NCBI GenBank assembly: GCA_012295275.1
Contig: CM022673.1
Location: forward strand, 2,966,105-3,001,104
Reading direction: 5' to 3'
DNA from: Chrysomallon squamiferum
Taxonomy: Eukaryota; Mollusca; Gastropoda; Neomphalida; Peltospiridae
DNA length: 35,000 bases
Under the pieces are notes generated by a model that saw only the letters and a program-made list of their open reading frames with translations, did no database searches and was not told where the DNA came from. This document shows positions 1-9,566 of the stretch, one piece after another; positions within the stretch are counted from its first letter, which is position 1, and every line of letters starts with the position of its first letter. Position numbers and translations under genes: made by a program.

Positions 1-97
1 TTAGAAGAAGTGAATATCAACAGAGTTACCGTCCGTCGTCGTCTGCTCAAAACTGTTCCGAGAAGCCAGTGTTACATTTATTGTCTTTAGGAAGAAG

Positions 98-138
<41 letters not shown>

Positions 139-427
139 AGAAGAAATAGAAAGAAAACAAAAAAGAAAAGAAGAAGAGGTTGAAGAAGGAAATGAAGACA
201 AAAAAAGTAGCAAATGAGGGAAAAGAAAATGATGGCGAAGAAACAAGAAAGAAAAAAGAAAAAAGAAGAAGAGAGAAAAAACAGAAGAAAAAGTTGAAGA
301 AAGAAGAAAAAATCGAAAAAAAGAAGAAGAAGTAATAATAATAAAAAAAGAGTAGAAGATGAAGAAACAAGAAGAAATGAAGAAAAAAGAAGAACCAAAA
401 AGAAAAAAAAGAAGATGAAGATGCGAG

Positions 428-460
<33 letters not shown>

Positions 461-560
461 AGATGAAAAGAAACAATAAGTTGAAGAAAAGCAGTATATA
501 AACGAGAAAGAAAAGTATAAGGAAAAAATAAAAAATAAAACATATGGTTAATAAACCTGA
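1..560. repeat. A/GAA-rich low-complexity tract
   Basis: After about 90 bases of ordinary sequence this stretch is almost all A and G on the plus strand, with GAA/GAAGAA words and pure A runs at 98-136 (39 bases) and 428-458 (31 bases). The minus-strand reading frames across it are runs of Phe, Leu and Ser that come from composition alone. No gene is supported. Confidence 0.9.
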
Positions 561-994
561 TTATGTACATCAGTTTCTAGACTGAGACCTATAACTCTGT
601 TTATTTTCATATTATGTATAATTTAAAGATTCCCATAGATATAGACATCAGCTGATAAGTGGATAAAGACAAACAAATCACAAAGCATTTGCTTCATATT
701 TTTTAATCCATTCATAAACATAACTTAAAAAACCCCATTATTTTCAATACGGACATTTCAATACGGACATTTATTTGTGAACTTTAATTTTTGTTCAGGG
801 ACTACTGTGTACAGACATTAGTGTTATAATACTAAATCTTTAAATGAAAATTTTGTCCAGTTTTAAGAAAACTTTATTTGTCTGTTTGTCGTCCTTTCTC
901 TTTGTTAGGCCATACGTCAAAAACATCATCCAGAAGCCTGCTCCTGTTTCTGTTTGTACTGAATCTGTGGCGTTCCTGTACAATTATTTTTCTC
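561..994. other. Gene-free AT-rich sequence with a 14-bp tandem duplication
   Basis: Ordinary AT-rich sequence without a recognisable gene. It holds one exact tandem duplication at 743-770, in which the 14-mer TTCAATACGGACAT occurs twice head to tail, probably a replication-slippage or repair duplication. The short frame beginning at 844 ends in poly-Lys from a downstream A run and is not a credible gene. Confidence 0.7.

Positions 995-1033
<39 letters not shown>
995..1033. repeat. Poly-A run followed by (TA)n
   Basis: About 26 consecutive A bases are followed directly by a short TA dinucleotide tract. Confidence 0.95.
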
Positions 1034-1034
<1 letters not shown>

Positions 1035-1479
1035 AAATTAAAACTGTCCAGTTACTAGCTTGTACCGAAGTAAATACCAGTCTACGACTCTTCAATTGCT
1101 TCCAATCATAGGGCGCTGATGATATGTTATGACTTCTGGCATGCGGTCTATGGCAAAGCAGCTAATATCCCGTGCCAAAGATTCTAGATGCCAAGACATG
1201 GTATTAATAAATGGTTACAACAGTTTTGCATACACAGAGATGGTAGATAGGACTTCCCCGCTACGCACTATTGTTCATCTGATATTTATTCTTTATAATG
1301 TTATTTATTTTATCTACAGAGCTATTGTGGTACTTCCCTCTTTATGCAATCATGGATTCGCCTCTGCTTTATGTGTCAAGTTGTTTGAAGGATTTTTTCA
1401 TGTCAAGTGTCGATTGTGTTTTGATTATTTGAATTTGTAATTATTAGTTGTTTAAATATATATTTTGAAAGCGGCATAG
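1034..1479. other. Unique gene-free stretch
   Basis: This part is nearly free of simple repeats. A plus-strand frame of 103 codons (1129-1440) is not low complexity in its first half, but it has no motif I recognise, turns hydrophobic and AT-driven towards its end, and has no promoter or splice context. I do not call it a gene. It could be a decayed transposon fragment. Confidence 0.5.
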
Positions 1480-1815
1480 TGTTTAGGAAAGAAAAAAAAA
1501 ATTAACAGTGGAATTGGAGATAATAAAAAAAGTGTATAAAATAAATAAATAAATAAATAAATAAATAAACAAGTTAAGTACGTTAGTAAATAAATAAACA
1601 AATGAATAAATAACTAAATTAATAAGTAAATAAAAATCATATAAATGAAATTTAATAAAACAAGAAAGAAAGAATAATAGTAATAAAAAAGAAATGAATC
1701 ACAATTAAAAAAAAAGAGTAAAAAGTTAAAAAGCAACCAGAAAAAAACGAAAAAAAAGAAGAAGAAATAAATAGAATAATAACAAAAATTAAAATAAATA
1801 AATTGAATACAGGCA
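1480..1815. repeat. A-rich (AAAT)n microsatellite region
   Basis: It opens with a clean (AAAT)n tract around 1538-1569. This continues as imperfect AAAT, AAGT and GAAA words with very few C or T bases apart from single Ts. No coding potential. Confidence 0.9.
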
Positions 1816-1989
1816 AGACTTTATATTATTTTGTTCCCGACTTAAATACTGTTCAGAAAAAATACCACAAATTTATTTGTTTATTTTTGATATTCTCTTG
1901 ATGCATATCAACAGTTACACGTCGATAAAGAATTTTAAAATACCTGCAGATAAGAAAATATTCGAAAATATTCTTTGCTTTCATTTCAG

Positions 1990-2520
1990 AAGTTATCGGT
2001 ATATTCAGACTTGGTTCTGTGTTTAGACCGTCTGGGGTGCACGTGAAAGATCTTGCGCTAGAGCCTCGCTTCTGTTGACCGAGACAACCAGAAACGCGCC
2101 AAAGTACACGGAAAATTTAATAAGAAAAAAAAAGAAAGAAAAAAAAAAAAAAACTATATCGAGAAATCTTCGCCAAAATTGAACACGTGATCGTTGTTTG
2201 CTTAAAAAATTAACCATGACAAGGAGCGAAGGAGAGATTTCGGAAGCGAGATTATAGGAAGTGACAGACAGCTAGTGGCGCCTTCTGGCGGACGTTTAGT
2301 ACTTAAAGAGTGACGCGGCGATCGTATGCCGTCACGTGCGAAACCGTGGTCGCTGTTGACGTTGCAGAATGCCACGCACTGACAGAACACGCAGACACAG
2401 GGCAAAGAAACACATTGCTGACGTGGATTCAGAGAACCCTACCCCTACCATTTGCCGGTCAGTCACAGCGGCGAATTCAGTGGGTGTTGGGTTTTTAGCT
2501 CAGAGTTCGTCTAAACATAT
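1990..2520. promoter_or_regulatory. GC-richer unique island upstream of ALX
   Basis: About 530 bases that are richer in GC and CpG than the flanks, broken only by an A-rich patch at 2124-2153. It contains three CACGTG E-boxes (2040-2045, 2184-2189, 2333-2338), one GCGCCAAA E2F-like word (2096-2103) and a CTCF-like core at 2277-2291. All reading frames here are short and unrecognised. The lack of simple repeats in such a repeat-rich locus suggests constraint, so an upstream enhancer or boundary is the best inference. A distal promoter of another transcript is an alternative. Confidence 0.4.
2277..2291 (-). promoter_or_regulatory. CTCF-like site
   Basis: On the minus strand the 15 bases read CCGCCAGAAGGCGCC. 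This matches the conserved CTCF core (CC-x-S-Y-AG-R-K-GGC-R-S-Y) at all but one position. It lies about 4.3 kb upstream of the ALX start codon. Binding is inferred from the motif alone. Confidence 0.35.
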
Positions 2521-2878
2521 TTTATTAACAGCATAAGTCTTTTGTTATTATTACATTGCTGGAAAAACACATTCTGTGTTCAGTGAGAGGCTGTGGGCAG
2601 TGGTGTTACATATCTTCAGTGGCTGTGTTATATGTATGGTATACGTATATATATATATATATACTACAAGCGAGGCATTTAAAGTTGTTTTTTTTTAAAT
2701 GCCAAGACGTCTGTAGTTCCTGAAATATATCTTGTCTTAATGACCTGTAAAGGGGCGGGTTAGGGTGGAGACAAACTCCGTCCATGTGGTTTTGTTTATA
2801 AACTGAAGCTTAAAGTCCGCGGGTTGTTAATAATCGACGTGTTATTTTATACATTTTGCTGGACAGAATGCAACAGTG

Positions 2879-2911
<33 letters not shown>

Positions 2912-2996
2912 AAAATGTAGATAATATGTAGGTGTATTCAAACCACTTATATGCAGAATAGAAAAAGGGACAATTCTAATCAAAGAATTCGAAAGA
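2521..2996. other. Gene-free AT-rich sequence with TA and A runs
   Basis: Non-coding sequence holding an 18-base TA tract (2646-2663) and a 28-base A run (2879-2906). Nothing else is recognisable. Confidence 0.7.
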
Positions 2997-3001
2997 CAGA
3001 C

Positions 3002-3071
<70 letters not shown>
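2997..3071. repeat. (GACA)n/(GA)n microsatellite
   Basis: Three GACA-type units lead into about 32 uninterrupted GA units. The polypurine strand is the plus strand. Confidence 0.97.
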
Positions 3072-3075
<4 letters not shown>

Positions 3076-3182
3076 AGTGCGAGATCTAAATATTTAAAAA
3101 GCATTGCTTTTGAGATTAAGTGTGCTTTCTCTTGGGCAAAGTTATATATTTAAACACTAATTGTTCTGTAGCTGATTTAGGT

Positions 3183-3199
3183 GTATGTATGTATGTATG

Positions 3200-3259
<60 letters not shown>

Positions 3260-3361
3260 TGTATGTATGTATGCATGTATGCATGTATGTATGTATGTAT
3301 GTATGTATGTATGTACGTATGTATGTATGTATGTATGTATGTATGTATGTATGTATGTATG
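3183..3361. repeat. Compound (GTAT)n-(TA)n-(GTAT)n microsatellite
   Basis: A (GTAT)n block, then a TA tract at about 3204-3231, then a second (GTAT)n block with rare GCAT and GTAC variants. Because the period is 4, all three forward frames stay open as Met-Tyr-Val-Cys repeats, which are artefacts. Confidence 0.97.
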
Positions 3362-3431
3362 TCTTTTTATTAATAACTAAGCATTATAAAAGATGACGCA
3401 ATACAACGTTTTAGTTTTTTCTGGGTTTTTT

Positions 3432-3485
3432 ATTACAAATAGAAGGGTATCATTTTGTATTACAAATAGAAGGGTATCATTTTGT
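3432..3485. repeat. Perfect 27-bp tandem duplication
   Basis: A 27-base unit beginning ATTACAAATAGAAGGG occurs twice head to tail with no mismatch (3432-3458 and 3459-3485). Perfect identity suggests a recent duplication. Confidence 0.95.
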
Positions 3486-3539
3486 GCAAGTCAAACGAAT
3501 TAACATATATATATTACATCAACAAGTTACGATCGTATA

Positions 3540-3860
3540 CTTAACACAAATTAAAACTTTAACACTCTTCTAACTCTCACAGAGATCCGTGTCGATCTTG
3601 TTTGTCTATAAACAGCTACGAAACAGACCAGCCAATTGTGAAAAGACGAAATCTCGACGTCGCTACCAAATGTCCAAACAGAACCAGGATAATCCGATAC
3701 ACGGAACACCGGAGTATAGGCTAAGCAGATTATTGTTGTAGCCTTTGTGTGGTGTTTTTATCTGTTAATGTGACTCGGGTTGGAAGTCTTGGATAACCAG
3801 GCTCCTTGTAATGCGGAGGTTGTGAAGATTTCAGAAAGTTTTCTTAACGTGGTTGAAGAT
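3540..3860. other. Unique gene-free stretch
   Basis: Low in simple repeats and moderately rich in CpG compared with the flanks. There is no long reading frame and no recognised motif. It is a weak candidate for constrained non-coding sequence. Confidence 0.35.
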
Positions 3861-5344
3861 TTACGAAAGATTAAAACCTATTGGTTTTACAATTGTTTGT
3901 TGTTGTTTTTTTTAATTCGATATATTTAAAAGTTATTCAAAACTACTGATTTCATTTTGTTTTTTTTTGTACAAGAAATAAAGAAAAACTTTTATTTATT
4001 AATCTATTTCTCTCTTTTCTGTTTTATTTTATTTTAAATTGTATTCTTTCTTTATTGATATATTTCTTGCTTATTTGTTTATAATTTAAAAATATCTGAA
4101 ATTTTTTTTTTGGTAAATTTTATATTATAAACAACAAACACATATTCTGCTCCATCTTTATTTCGTTATTACTGAATATAAAATATTTAAAATAAAATGA
4201 GTAGATTTTAAAAAAAAATTCTTAACAGTTTCGAAACCACGAAACCAAGACGACTATAGTTCGTCTTTAAAGTAAAAGTTATTTTTATATTAAAATATAT
4301 CAAATACTGACTTTATTACAAATATATTTTTATTACCAAATTTAAATTTATCTTAGAATCATTTTTATATTTTTTCTTCTTAATTTTTACTTGATGATGT
4401 TGTTTTAAGATACGAAAAACAAACATCTGTAAAAAAACGTTTCAGTGCAGCTAAATATAATACAATGAAATAAAACAAAATAAAATAAACTAAACAAAAC
4501 AAAACAAAACCAAATAAAATAAAATGAAATAAATAAATTAAAAAAACCAAATAAATAAAATAAAATAAAACAAAATGAAATAAAATGATATAAATAAATA
4601 AATATATACATAATAAATATATAAATAAAATAAACAGAATGAAAACAAACGAAGCAAAGAGAAAGAAAATATTTGAACACAAAAAGTCTAAGAGATGAAA
4701 ATTTACACGTCAAAGAAATATTTAGAAGAGTGGAATAAATGTATTTAAAATAAATATCGTTATAAAAATTAGCGAAATAAAATAAAATGTAATAAAATAA
4801 AGTAAAAATAAGCAAAATAAAACATGAAAGAAACGAACTTTCAAAACAGCAAATTTCAATGTGGACGTAATTTGTTATTCAAACATATACAGATATTTAT
4901 ATATTCATTTATTAATATTTATTTATTTAATTACTTACTTATTTACATACTAAATACATTTATGTTACAAAGAAACATAACAGAAACATCATGCTGACTG
5001 AAATTACATTTATAAACATTTTAACTGTTTCCTCTGTTAAATAATGTTAAAATAACATAAAAATCGTTTCTACAGATTTTTATTTATATAACTTATTAAT
5101 GTTTCTTTTTGTTCTGTCTATTTTGTTAAATATATATGAATGTGTAGTAATATAAAATACTGAGCAAACACTGATAAATAATATATTTATCATGATTAAC
5201 AAAACGAATTTTACGTTTATGTTGAAATAAAAAATGAATGAGTATAGTAACAGATGTAAGTATATTGGTGATAATAATAATGTAACAGATGAATAAAAAA
5301 TTAAAATAAAGCTTTCTTTCTTCCTCAAACGAAGACTTCACCCC

Positions 5345-5345
<1 letters not shown>
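3861..5345. other. AT-rich low-complexity gene-free region
   Basis: Mostly A and T, with imperfect AAAT, AAAC and AAAAT words concentrated at 4440-4820. The long minus-strand frames here (4380-4815) are Phe-, Tyr-, Leu- and Ile-rich translations of these repeats, so I do not call them genes. Confidence 0.8.

Positions 5346-5390
<45 letters not shown>
5346..5390. repeat. (AC)n microsatellite
   Basis: About 22 uninterrupted AC units, then GAGACACAG. Confidence 0.97.
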
Positions 5391-5393
<3 letters not shown>

Positions 5394-5484
5394 ACACAGA
5401 AAAAGAAAAAAAAGAAAAAAAGAAGACTAAAACAATTCAGCTAAATATCTTAATACTCCAATAAGTCATCATGCACAAAATATA

Positions 5485-5485
5485 A

Positions 5486-5560
<75 letters not shown>
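5485..5560. repeat. (AAAT)n microsatellite
   Basis: About 19 perfect AAAT units. Confidence 0.97.
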
Positions 5561-6040
5561 GAAATAAAAAAGTAATATAAAAACAGAAAACAAGGAAGTG
5601 AACATTTATTTTACTAAAAATTAAGCTAAGCGGGTCCGATCAAAAATGATAATTGTTTTTATTAATTTGATGAATGATAGTTTAATTACAAGTTATATTC
5701 AATTAACAGTTTATTATTATTATTCGTATTATTATTTTAGTAGTAGTAGTAGTAATAGTAATATCAGTAGTAATAGGAAGAAATGTCCATACTTCTAAGT
5801 TTAAACACAAATCTTTTAAAAACTATTGTCATCTTTTTATGTAAATACTATATTTTTTATTATTATTTATTCAAATATATATATATTTTATAAATCTTGA
5901 AATTGGTCTTCTTAGAAAAAAAGAATTCTCATTCATTGTTATTTAATAAATTTTCGTTAAAAAAATAAAAAATAAAAACAAAATAAAAATTCTGTATTCT
6001 ACAAAACAATTCCTGGACCAAAAAAAAAAACCTCTTTAAA
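5561..6040. other. AT-rich gene-free sequence with trinucleotide tracts
   Basis: It contains short TAT and TAG trinucleotide tracts at about 5711-5770 and a TA tract near 5876-5888. There is no gene signal. Confidence 0.7.
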
Positions 6041-6327
6041 TCGGTTTCTTCTGGCATCTTGAACAGACAAAACACACACAATCTCGAGCGACAAAGTTTA
6101 ACTCTCTCTCCTCTCTCATTCCAAAGCAAGACTGGCTGTTTGGTAAACATTAGAAACTCATATGTATTGTGTTTCTGTTAATATCGCTTCCATCTTTCCG
6201 GCTTTATCGTTGAATTCTAAAACTTTCTGAAATTGCTTGCTATTAGCACTAATGCTCAACACGAAAACAAACCACGGGCTGCAGGAGGAGGAGCCAAGAG
6301 AAAGGCTTAAATAATAAATAAAAAAAA

Positions 6328-6338
6328 TATATAAAAAA
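6328..6338 (+). promoter_or_regulatory. TATA-like box
   Basis: TATATAAAAAA fits the TATAWAAR consensus and sits about 210-220 bases before the start codon. In AT-rich DNA such matches also occur by chance. Confidence 0.35.
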
Positions 6339-6360
6339 TCCCCGAGTTAAAACCCATGTC

Positions 6361-6372
6361 ATGAATATTCAT
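6361..6372. promoter_or_regulatory. ATGAATATTCAT palindrome (POU-dimer-like)
   Basis: A perfect 12-base palindrome about 30 bases downstream of the TATA-like box. It resembles the MORE-type palindrome (ATGCATATGCAT) bound by POU factor dimers, differing by one symmetrical base pair. The same bases also form the start of a short upstream ORF. Confidence 0.35.
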
Positions 6373-6411
6373 AAAGCAATGTGGGCGTGTTTTTCCAGTC
6401 TCTGGCGGTAA
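6361..6411 (+). other. Possible upstream ORF (16 codons)
   Basis: An ATG at 6361 opens 16 codons that end at TAA 6409-6411, about 140 bases before the main start. If transcription begins upstream of 6361 this uORF would be in the leader and could dampen ALX translation. A start downstream of 6361 removes it. Confidence 0.3.
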
Positions 6412-6549
6412 TACGAAAGTAGTCCAAAGTCGCCTGTGGAACTGTCTGAAACTGGATAGGGTTAGGAGTCGTGGCCGCAACATAGGAGGATATTAAGTGA
6501 TTAACAAAGTTGTTAAAAGTTCTGGCTTCGACTTCTCGATTCTCTCGTT

Positions 6550-6748
6550 ATGTCGACTGCTTCTGCTTTCATGAAGTCCGAAAAAGTGTTCGATAATTTC
6601 GCCATTGGAATTCAGACTTCAGGAGGTACCGACGAATTTTTGCAAACTCCCAACAAAATTCTTGAACAGGTTCAAAGAACTTCAGGATATAATCAGCATT
6701 CTATTGACGATATTTTGGGCAAGAGGCGAGCGGAAGACATAGGGAAAG
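6550..6748 (+). CDS. ALX: ALX-type paired-like homeobox protein, exon 1 (N-terminus with octapeptide)
   Basis: First coding exon of a homeodomain transcription factor, expected to act in the nucleus. It encodes residues 1-66 plus the first base of codon 67. The ATG has G at -3, and an in-frame stop lies 12 codons upstream. Residues 50-57, HSIDDILG, form an octapeptide/eh1-like motif of the kind that recruits Groucho/TLE co-repressors in Pax, Rax and Arx proteins. A basic patch (KRR, residues 58-60) follows. The exon ends GGGAAAG before GTAAG, a near-ideal donor. Joining G to AA of exon 2 gives Glu67 and keeps the frame. Reading on into the intron meets only poly-Phe from a T run and a stop at about 6802. 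The match to exon 2 by phase, and the octapeptide upstream of a paired-like homeodomain, argue that both belong to one gene. Residues 1-45 resemble nothing I can name. Confidence 0.75.
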
Positions 6749-6771
6749 GTAAGATCTACAGAACTTCTTTA

Positions 6772-6794
6772 TTTTTTTTTTTTTTTTTTTTTTT
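6772..6794. repeat. Poly-T run near the intron 1 donor
   Basis: 23 consecutive T bases begin 23 bases after the exon 1 donor. U-rich tracts just downstream of donors can be bound by TIA-1-type splicing factors. Here the run may equally be incidental. Confidence 0.95.
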
Positions 6795-7732
6795 GTTGTT
6801 TTAAAAATATTTTGTTAAGTGGTGGAATTAAAGAATTAAGGAATTAATTTCTTAAAATTTGTTTAACTTTTTGCGGATGGTTTCTAAAGAACATTCTCTT
6901 TTCTGTTCAGCCAAATGACTTTTTTAAATTAAATTATTATTTTTTCTTTTTTAGTAAAACTTGGAAACATTGATCAATAATTTATAATAGACTTATGTCA
7001 GCGATTCAGGACCGCTCTGTCTTTTTCTTTCTTTCTTTGTGAATATTAGTTGGGTGACTGGGAAATTAGAGAGCAGACTTTTGAGGATTTGTATAAAATC
7101 TCTTCCTTTGGTTTTCCTTTCTTTAAATACTAATTTGGCACGTAGGAATTAGCAATGACAAATACTATTTTGTGTTTTGAATTATTACAAAGATTACATC
7201 ATATTCTGATAATCAGATTATGAAAAATTTAAGAAAATCTTTTTGACTTTTACAAATATCTTACATTACATATTACTAAAGTGTTTTTTGGGGTTCATTT
7301 TTAGAAATATTTAAAAATTAAAAACCTTTTATATATATATATTTGTCACTTTTTATAGATTAAATCTTATTTAATCTTATCATCAATATATTTATTAAAT
7401 TATTCATTGTATTATGATTTTTTTATCTTCATAATTAAATATTTTTGCATTATATATTTTAAAAATTAATTCAGAAACTGTTTTGAAATATATTTTAAAA
7501 AGTAAAAATTTAAAACATTTTCCCAAAGAGAAAAGTATCCTTTTAAAAACAAATAAATGAAAATGATAATACTGATTAAACACGCTAAACTAGTGATTAT
7601 AACTACTACTAATAATTTTTTGATATTTATAAAAACACAACACAACACATCACAGTATAAATGTTAAGGTGCTAATAAAGAATATCTGTTTGCTTGTTTG
7701 GTAATGATAAATTAAGAATGATCATAATGATG
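6795..7732. other. AT-rich intronic sequence
   Basis: No repeat array and no gene signal. A TAATCAGATTA word at 7210-7220 fits the P3 site (TAAT-N3-ATTA) bound by paired-class homeodomain dimers, including ALX proteins. Several such words are expected by chance in DNA this AT-rich. Confidence 0.6.
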
Positions 7733-7777
<45 letters not shown>

Positions 7778-7809
7778 TAATAATAATAATGATAATGATG
7801 ATGATGATA
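7733..7809. repeat. (AAT)n microsatellite grading into (GAT)n
   Basis: About 20 AAT-type units with a single ACA interruption, ending in ATGATGATGATG. Confidence 0.95.
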
Positions 7810-7904
7810 TCGAGGATAACAATAACACAGGAATGATAATAATAAGTTAACTTTTAAACTTTGAAAATAACAAAAAAACTCAGAGGCTAAATGATATATG
7901 AAAC

Positions 7905-8000
7905 AAATAATAAACAAACAAACAAACAAATAAATAAATGTATGAATGAATGAAAGAAATAATTATTAAATGAATGTATGAATGAAAGAAAGAATGAATT
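7905..8000. repeat. Mixed (AAAC)n/(AAAT)n/(GAAT)n tetranucleotides
   Basis: Imperfect tetranucleotide units of three related types in succession, suggesting stepwise mutation of one ancestral array. Confidence 0.85.
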
Positions 8001-8338
8001 AACACAATTTTGAAATGCGCTATATCCATAAACAATGCCATTATAACGAGATGTTCGAGTATAAAATTAGCCATGCAGATTTGAAGTTATATTGAGCGAA
8101 GTTCCTTGAGATTTCCAGTTAGAATTTTACCTCCCCCCTCCGAAAAAAATAAAATAAAATAAAATAAAGAAAAAATAAACAGAAAATGAGCTTTTAAAAA
8201 GATACAGTTTTCCGAATATTTATTTAATGTCAAGTTACGGAAAAGAAAAAAGAAAGGAAAAAGGAACAGTTAATGAGAAAATAATTTAAAAACTAGAAAA
8301 TGATATTACTAATAATCATAATCATAATCAAATATAAT

Positions 8339-8340
<2 letters not shown>

Positions 8341-8398
<58 letters not shown>

Positions 8399-8461
8399 GT
8401 AACAACAGTGACAGCAACAACACAATAATGACAACAAACAACAGCAGCAGCAGCAGCAGCA
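8341..8461. repeat. (AAT)n followed by (CAG)n
   Basis: About 19 AAT units at 8341-8398, then CAA/CAG-mixed sequence, then six perfect CAG units at 8442-8461. Translations of this stretch (poly-Ile, poly-Ser, poly-Asn) are artefacts. Confidence 0.95.
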
Positions 8462-8499
8462 ACAACACCTATTATAATAACAACAAACAAACAGCAACA

Positions 8500-8960
8500 G
8501 AAATAAAAAGAAGAAAAACAAACGGAAATTCAAGACGTAATTGCGACATTTCTCTTCTCGCAATTACTCCAAGCTTCGTATCGCATTGCGCAAGAGCCAT
8601 AAATCTAAAACCTTATTGAACGCTAACTGATGGAATTATTGCAAAAATATCTTCTTCTGGTCCCATTATTATCGTCTATTATCTGAAATCGCTGTCGTTA
8701 TGCTTTCCCTTATCTAAAACACAAAGACTTAGAGGCAGATTTGGCGCCTGGCCCGTAACAAAGTTTCTGGCCTCCACGAGCGAAGACTTCCTCAAGAGCG
8801 TATTTCGTGATTACGCGTTGAAAGGTTCTGTCTAAACGCCGGAATCGTATCAGGTCTACAGTATGTTAATACGATAGCCTACGACACGGTTAGGGCAAAT
8901 TAGTTAGGAATCGTTGATAAAGCAAGACGGATTAATGACGAAACTTGTTCTGTTCTTCTT
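8500..8960. promoter_or_regulatory. Unique island in intron 1, candidate enhancer
   Basis: About 450 bases with mixed composition, frequent CpG and no simple repeats, lying between two microsatellite-rich stretches. No frame is open at useful length and no splice-bounded exon can be seen. Intron 1 of developmental homeobox genes often carries enhancers, so regulatory function is a reasonable inference but unproven. Confidence 0.35.
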
Positions 8961-9055
8961 CGTGGATTTGTCAGCTGTGTTTGCGAGGTAAAAACTGATA
9001 ATAACAGAGAAAGGAACTGTAAATAAGATGTGGTAAATTAAAAAAAGAAAGAAGG

Positions 9056-9077
9056 TTTTTTTTTTTTTTTTTTTTTT
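9056..9077. repeat. Poly-T run
   Basis: 22 consecutive T bases preceded by an A/G-rich stretch. Confidence 0.95.
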
Positions 9078-9111
9078 CTTTATTTCGTTTGAATGGTATA
9101 TTTGTATAACC

Positions 9112-9209
9112 ATAGTAGTAGTAATAGTAGAAGTAGCAGTAGCAGTAATAGTAGTAGTAATAACGGTAGGCAAGTAAAGTTGTTTATTATTATTATTATT
9201 ATAATTATA

Positions 9210-9253
<44 letters not shown>

Positions 9254-9302
9254 TTCCATCTCATTAATTTCACTACTACTACTGCTACTGTTATTATTAT
9301 TA
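9112..9302. repeat. Compound (AGT)n-(TTA)n-(CTA/TTA)n array
   Basis: AGT/AGC-type units (9112-9165), about 20 TTA units with short AATT inversions (9184-9250), then ACTACT and TTATTA units (9270-9302). The poly-Ser and poly-Ile frames are artefacts. Confidence 0.9.
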
Positions 9303-9499
9303 TACAAATATATAACTGAATCAAAAATGAATTGTAGTTGTTATAAACTAACATTTCTTCTTCTTTTTCTCATCAACATATTTATGTATGAGATATTCAC
9401 CAGTAACAAACTAAACTTCACAAAACTTGAGTCTAGTATTTTGAAAATTATGATCGTTTATAATAAACTAATTTAAAACTTTATTTCACGTTTTTTAAA

Positions 9500-9500
<1 letters not shown>

Positions 9501-9541
<41 letters not shown>

Positions 9542-9542
9542 A
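9501..9542. repeat. (TCTA)n microsatellite beside the exon 2 acceptor
   Basis: About ten perfect TCTA units end 24 bases before the AG of the intron 1 acceptor (9565-9566), so the array occupies the usual branch-point zone. Copy-number changes could affect exon 2 recognition. Confidence 0.95.
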
Positions 9543-9566
9543 TACAAATAATTCCTTGTATTCCAG

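Larger units (their letters stand above)
6041..6549 (+). promoter_or_regulatory. Proximal promoter and 5' UTR of the ALX gene
   Basis: The composition becomes more mixed ahead of the first coding exon. A TATA-like TATATAAAAAA lies at 6328-6338, which would place transcription start near 6360. Downstream come a palindrome ATGAATATTCAT (6361-6372) and a GTGGGCGTG word of KLF/EGR type (about 6381-6389). An in-frame TAA at 6514-6516, 36 bases before the ATG, closes the frame and supports 6550 as the start. The exact transcription start cannot be read from sequence alone. Confidence 0.5.
6749..9566 (+). other. ALX: ALX intron 1 (phase 1, 2,818 bp)
   Basis: It begins GTAAGATC and ends TTGTATTCCAG. 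Most of it is AT-rich with several trinucleotide microsatellites, and one unique island lies at about 8500-8960. Retention would truncate the protein soon after exon 1. Confidence 0.75.

Noticed and set aside
1-570. A 189-codon minus-strand frame and two overlapping frames
   Set aside because: The translation is almost only Phe, Leu and Ser from poly-A/GAA repeats; all three frames are open for the same reason.
4380-4815. Minus-strand frames of 100 and 136 codons
   Set aside because: They are AT-repeat translations rich in Phe, Tyr, Leu and Ile with no domain order, signal or splice context.
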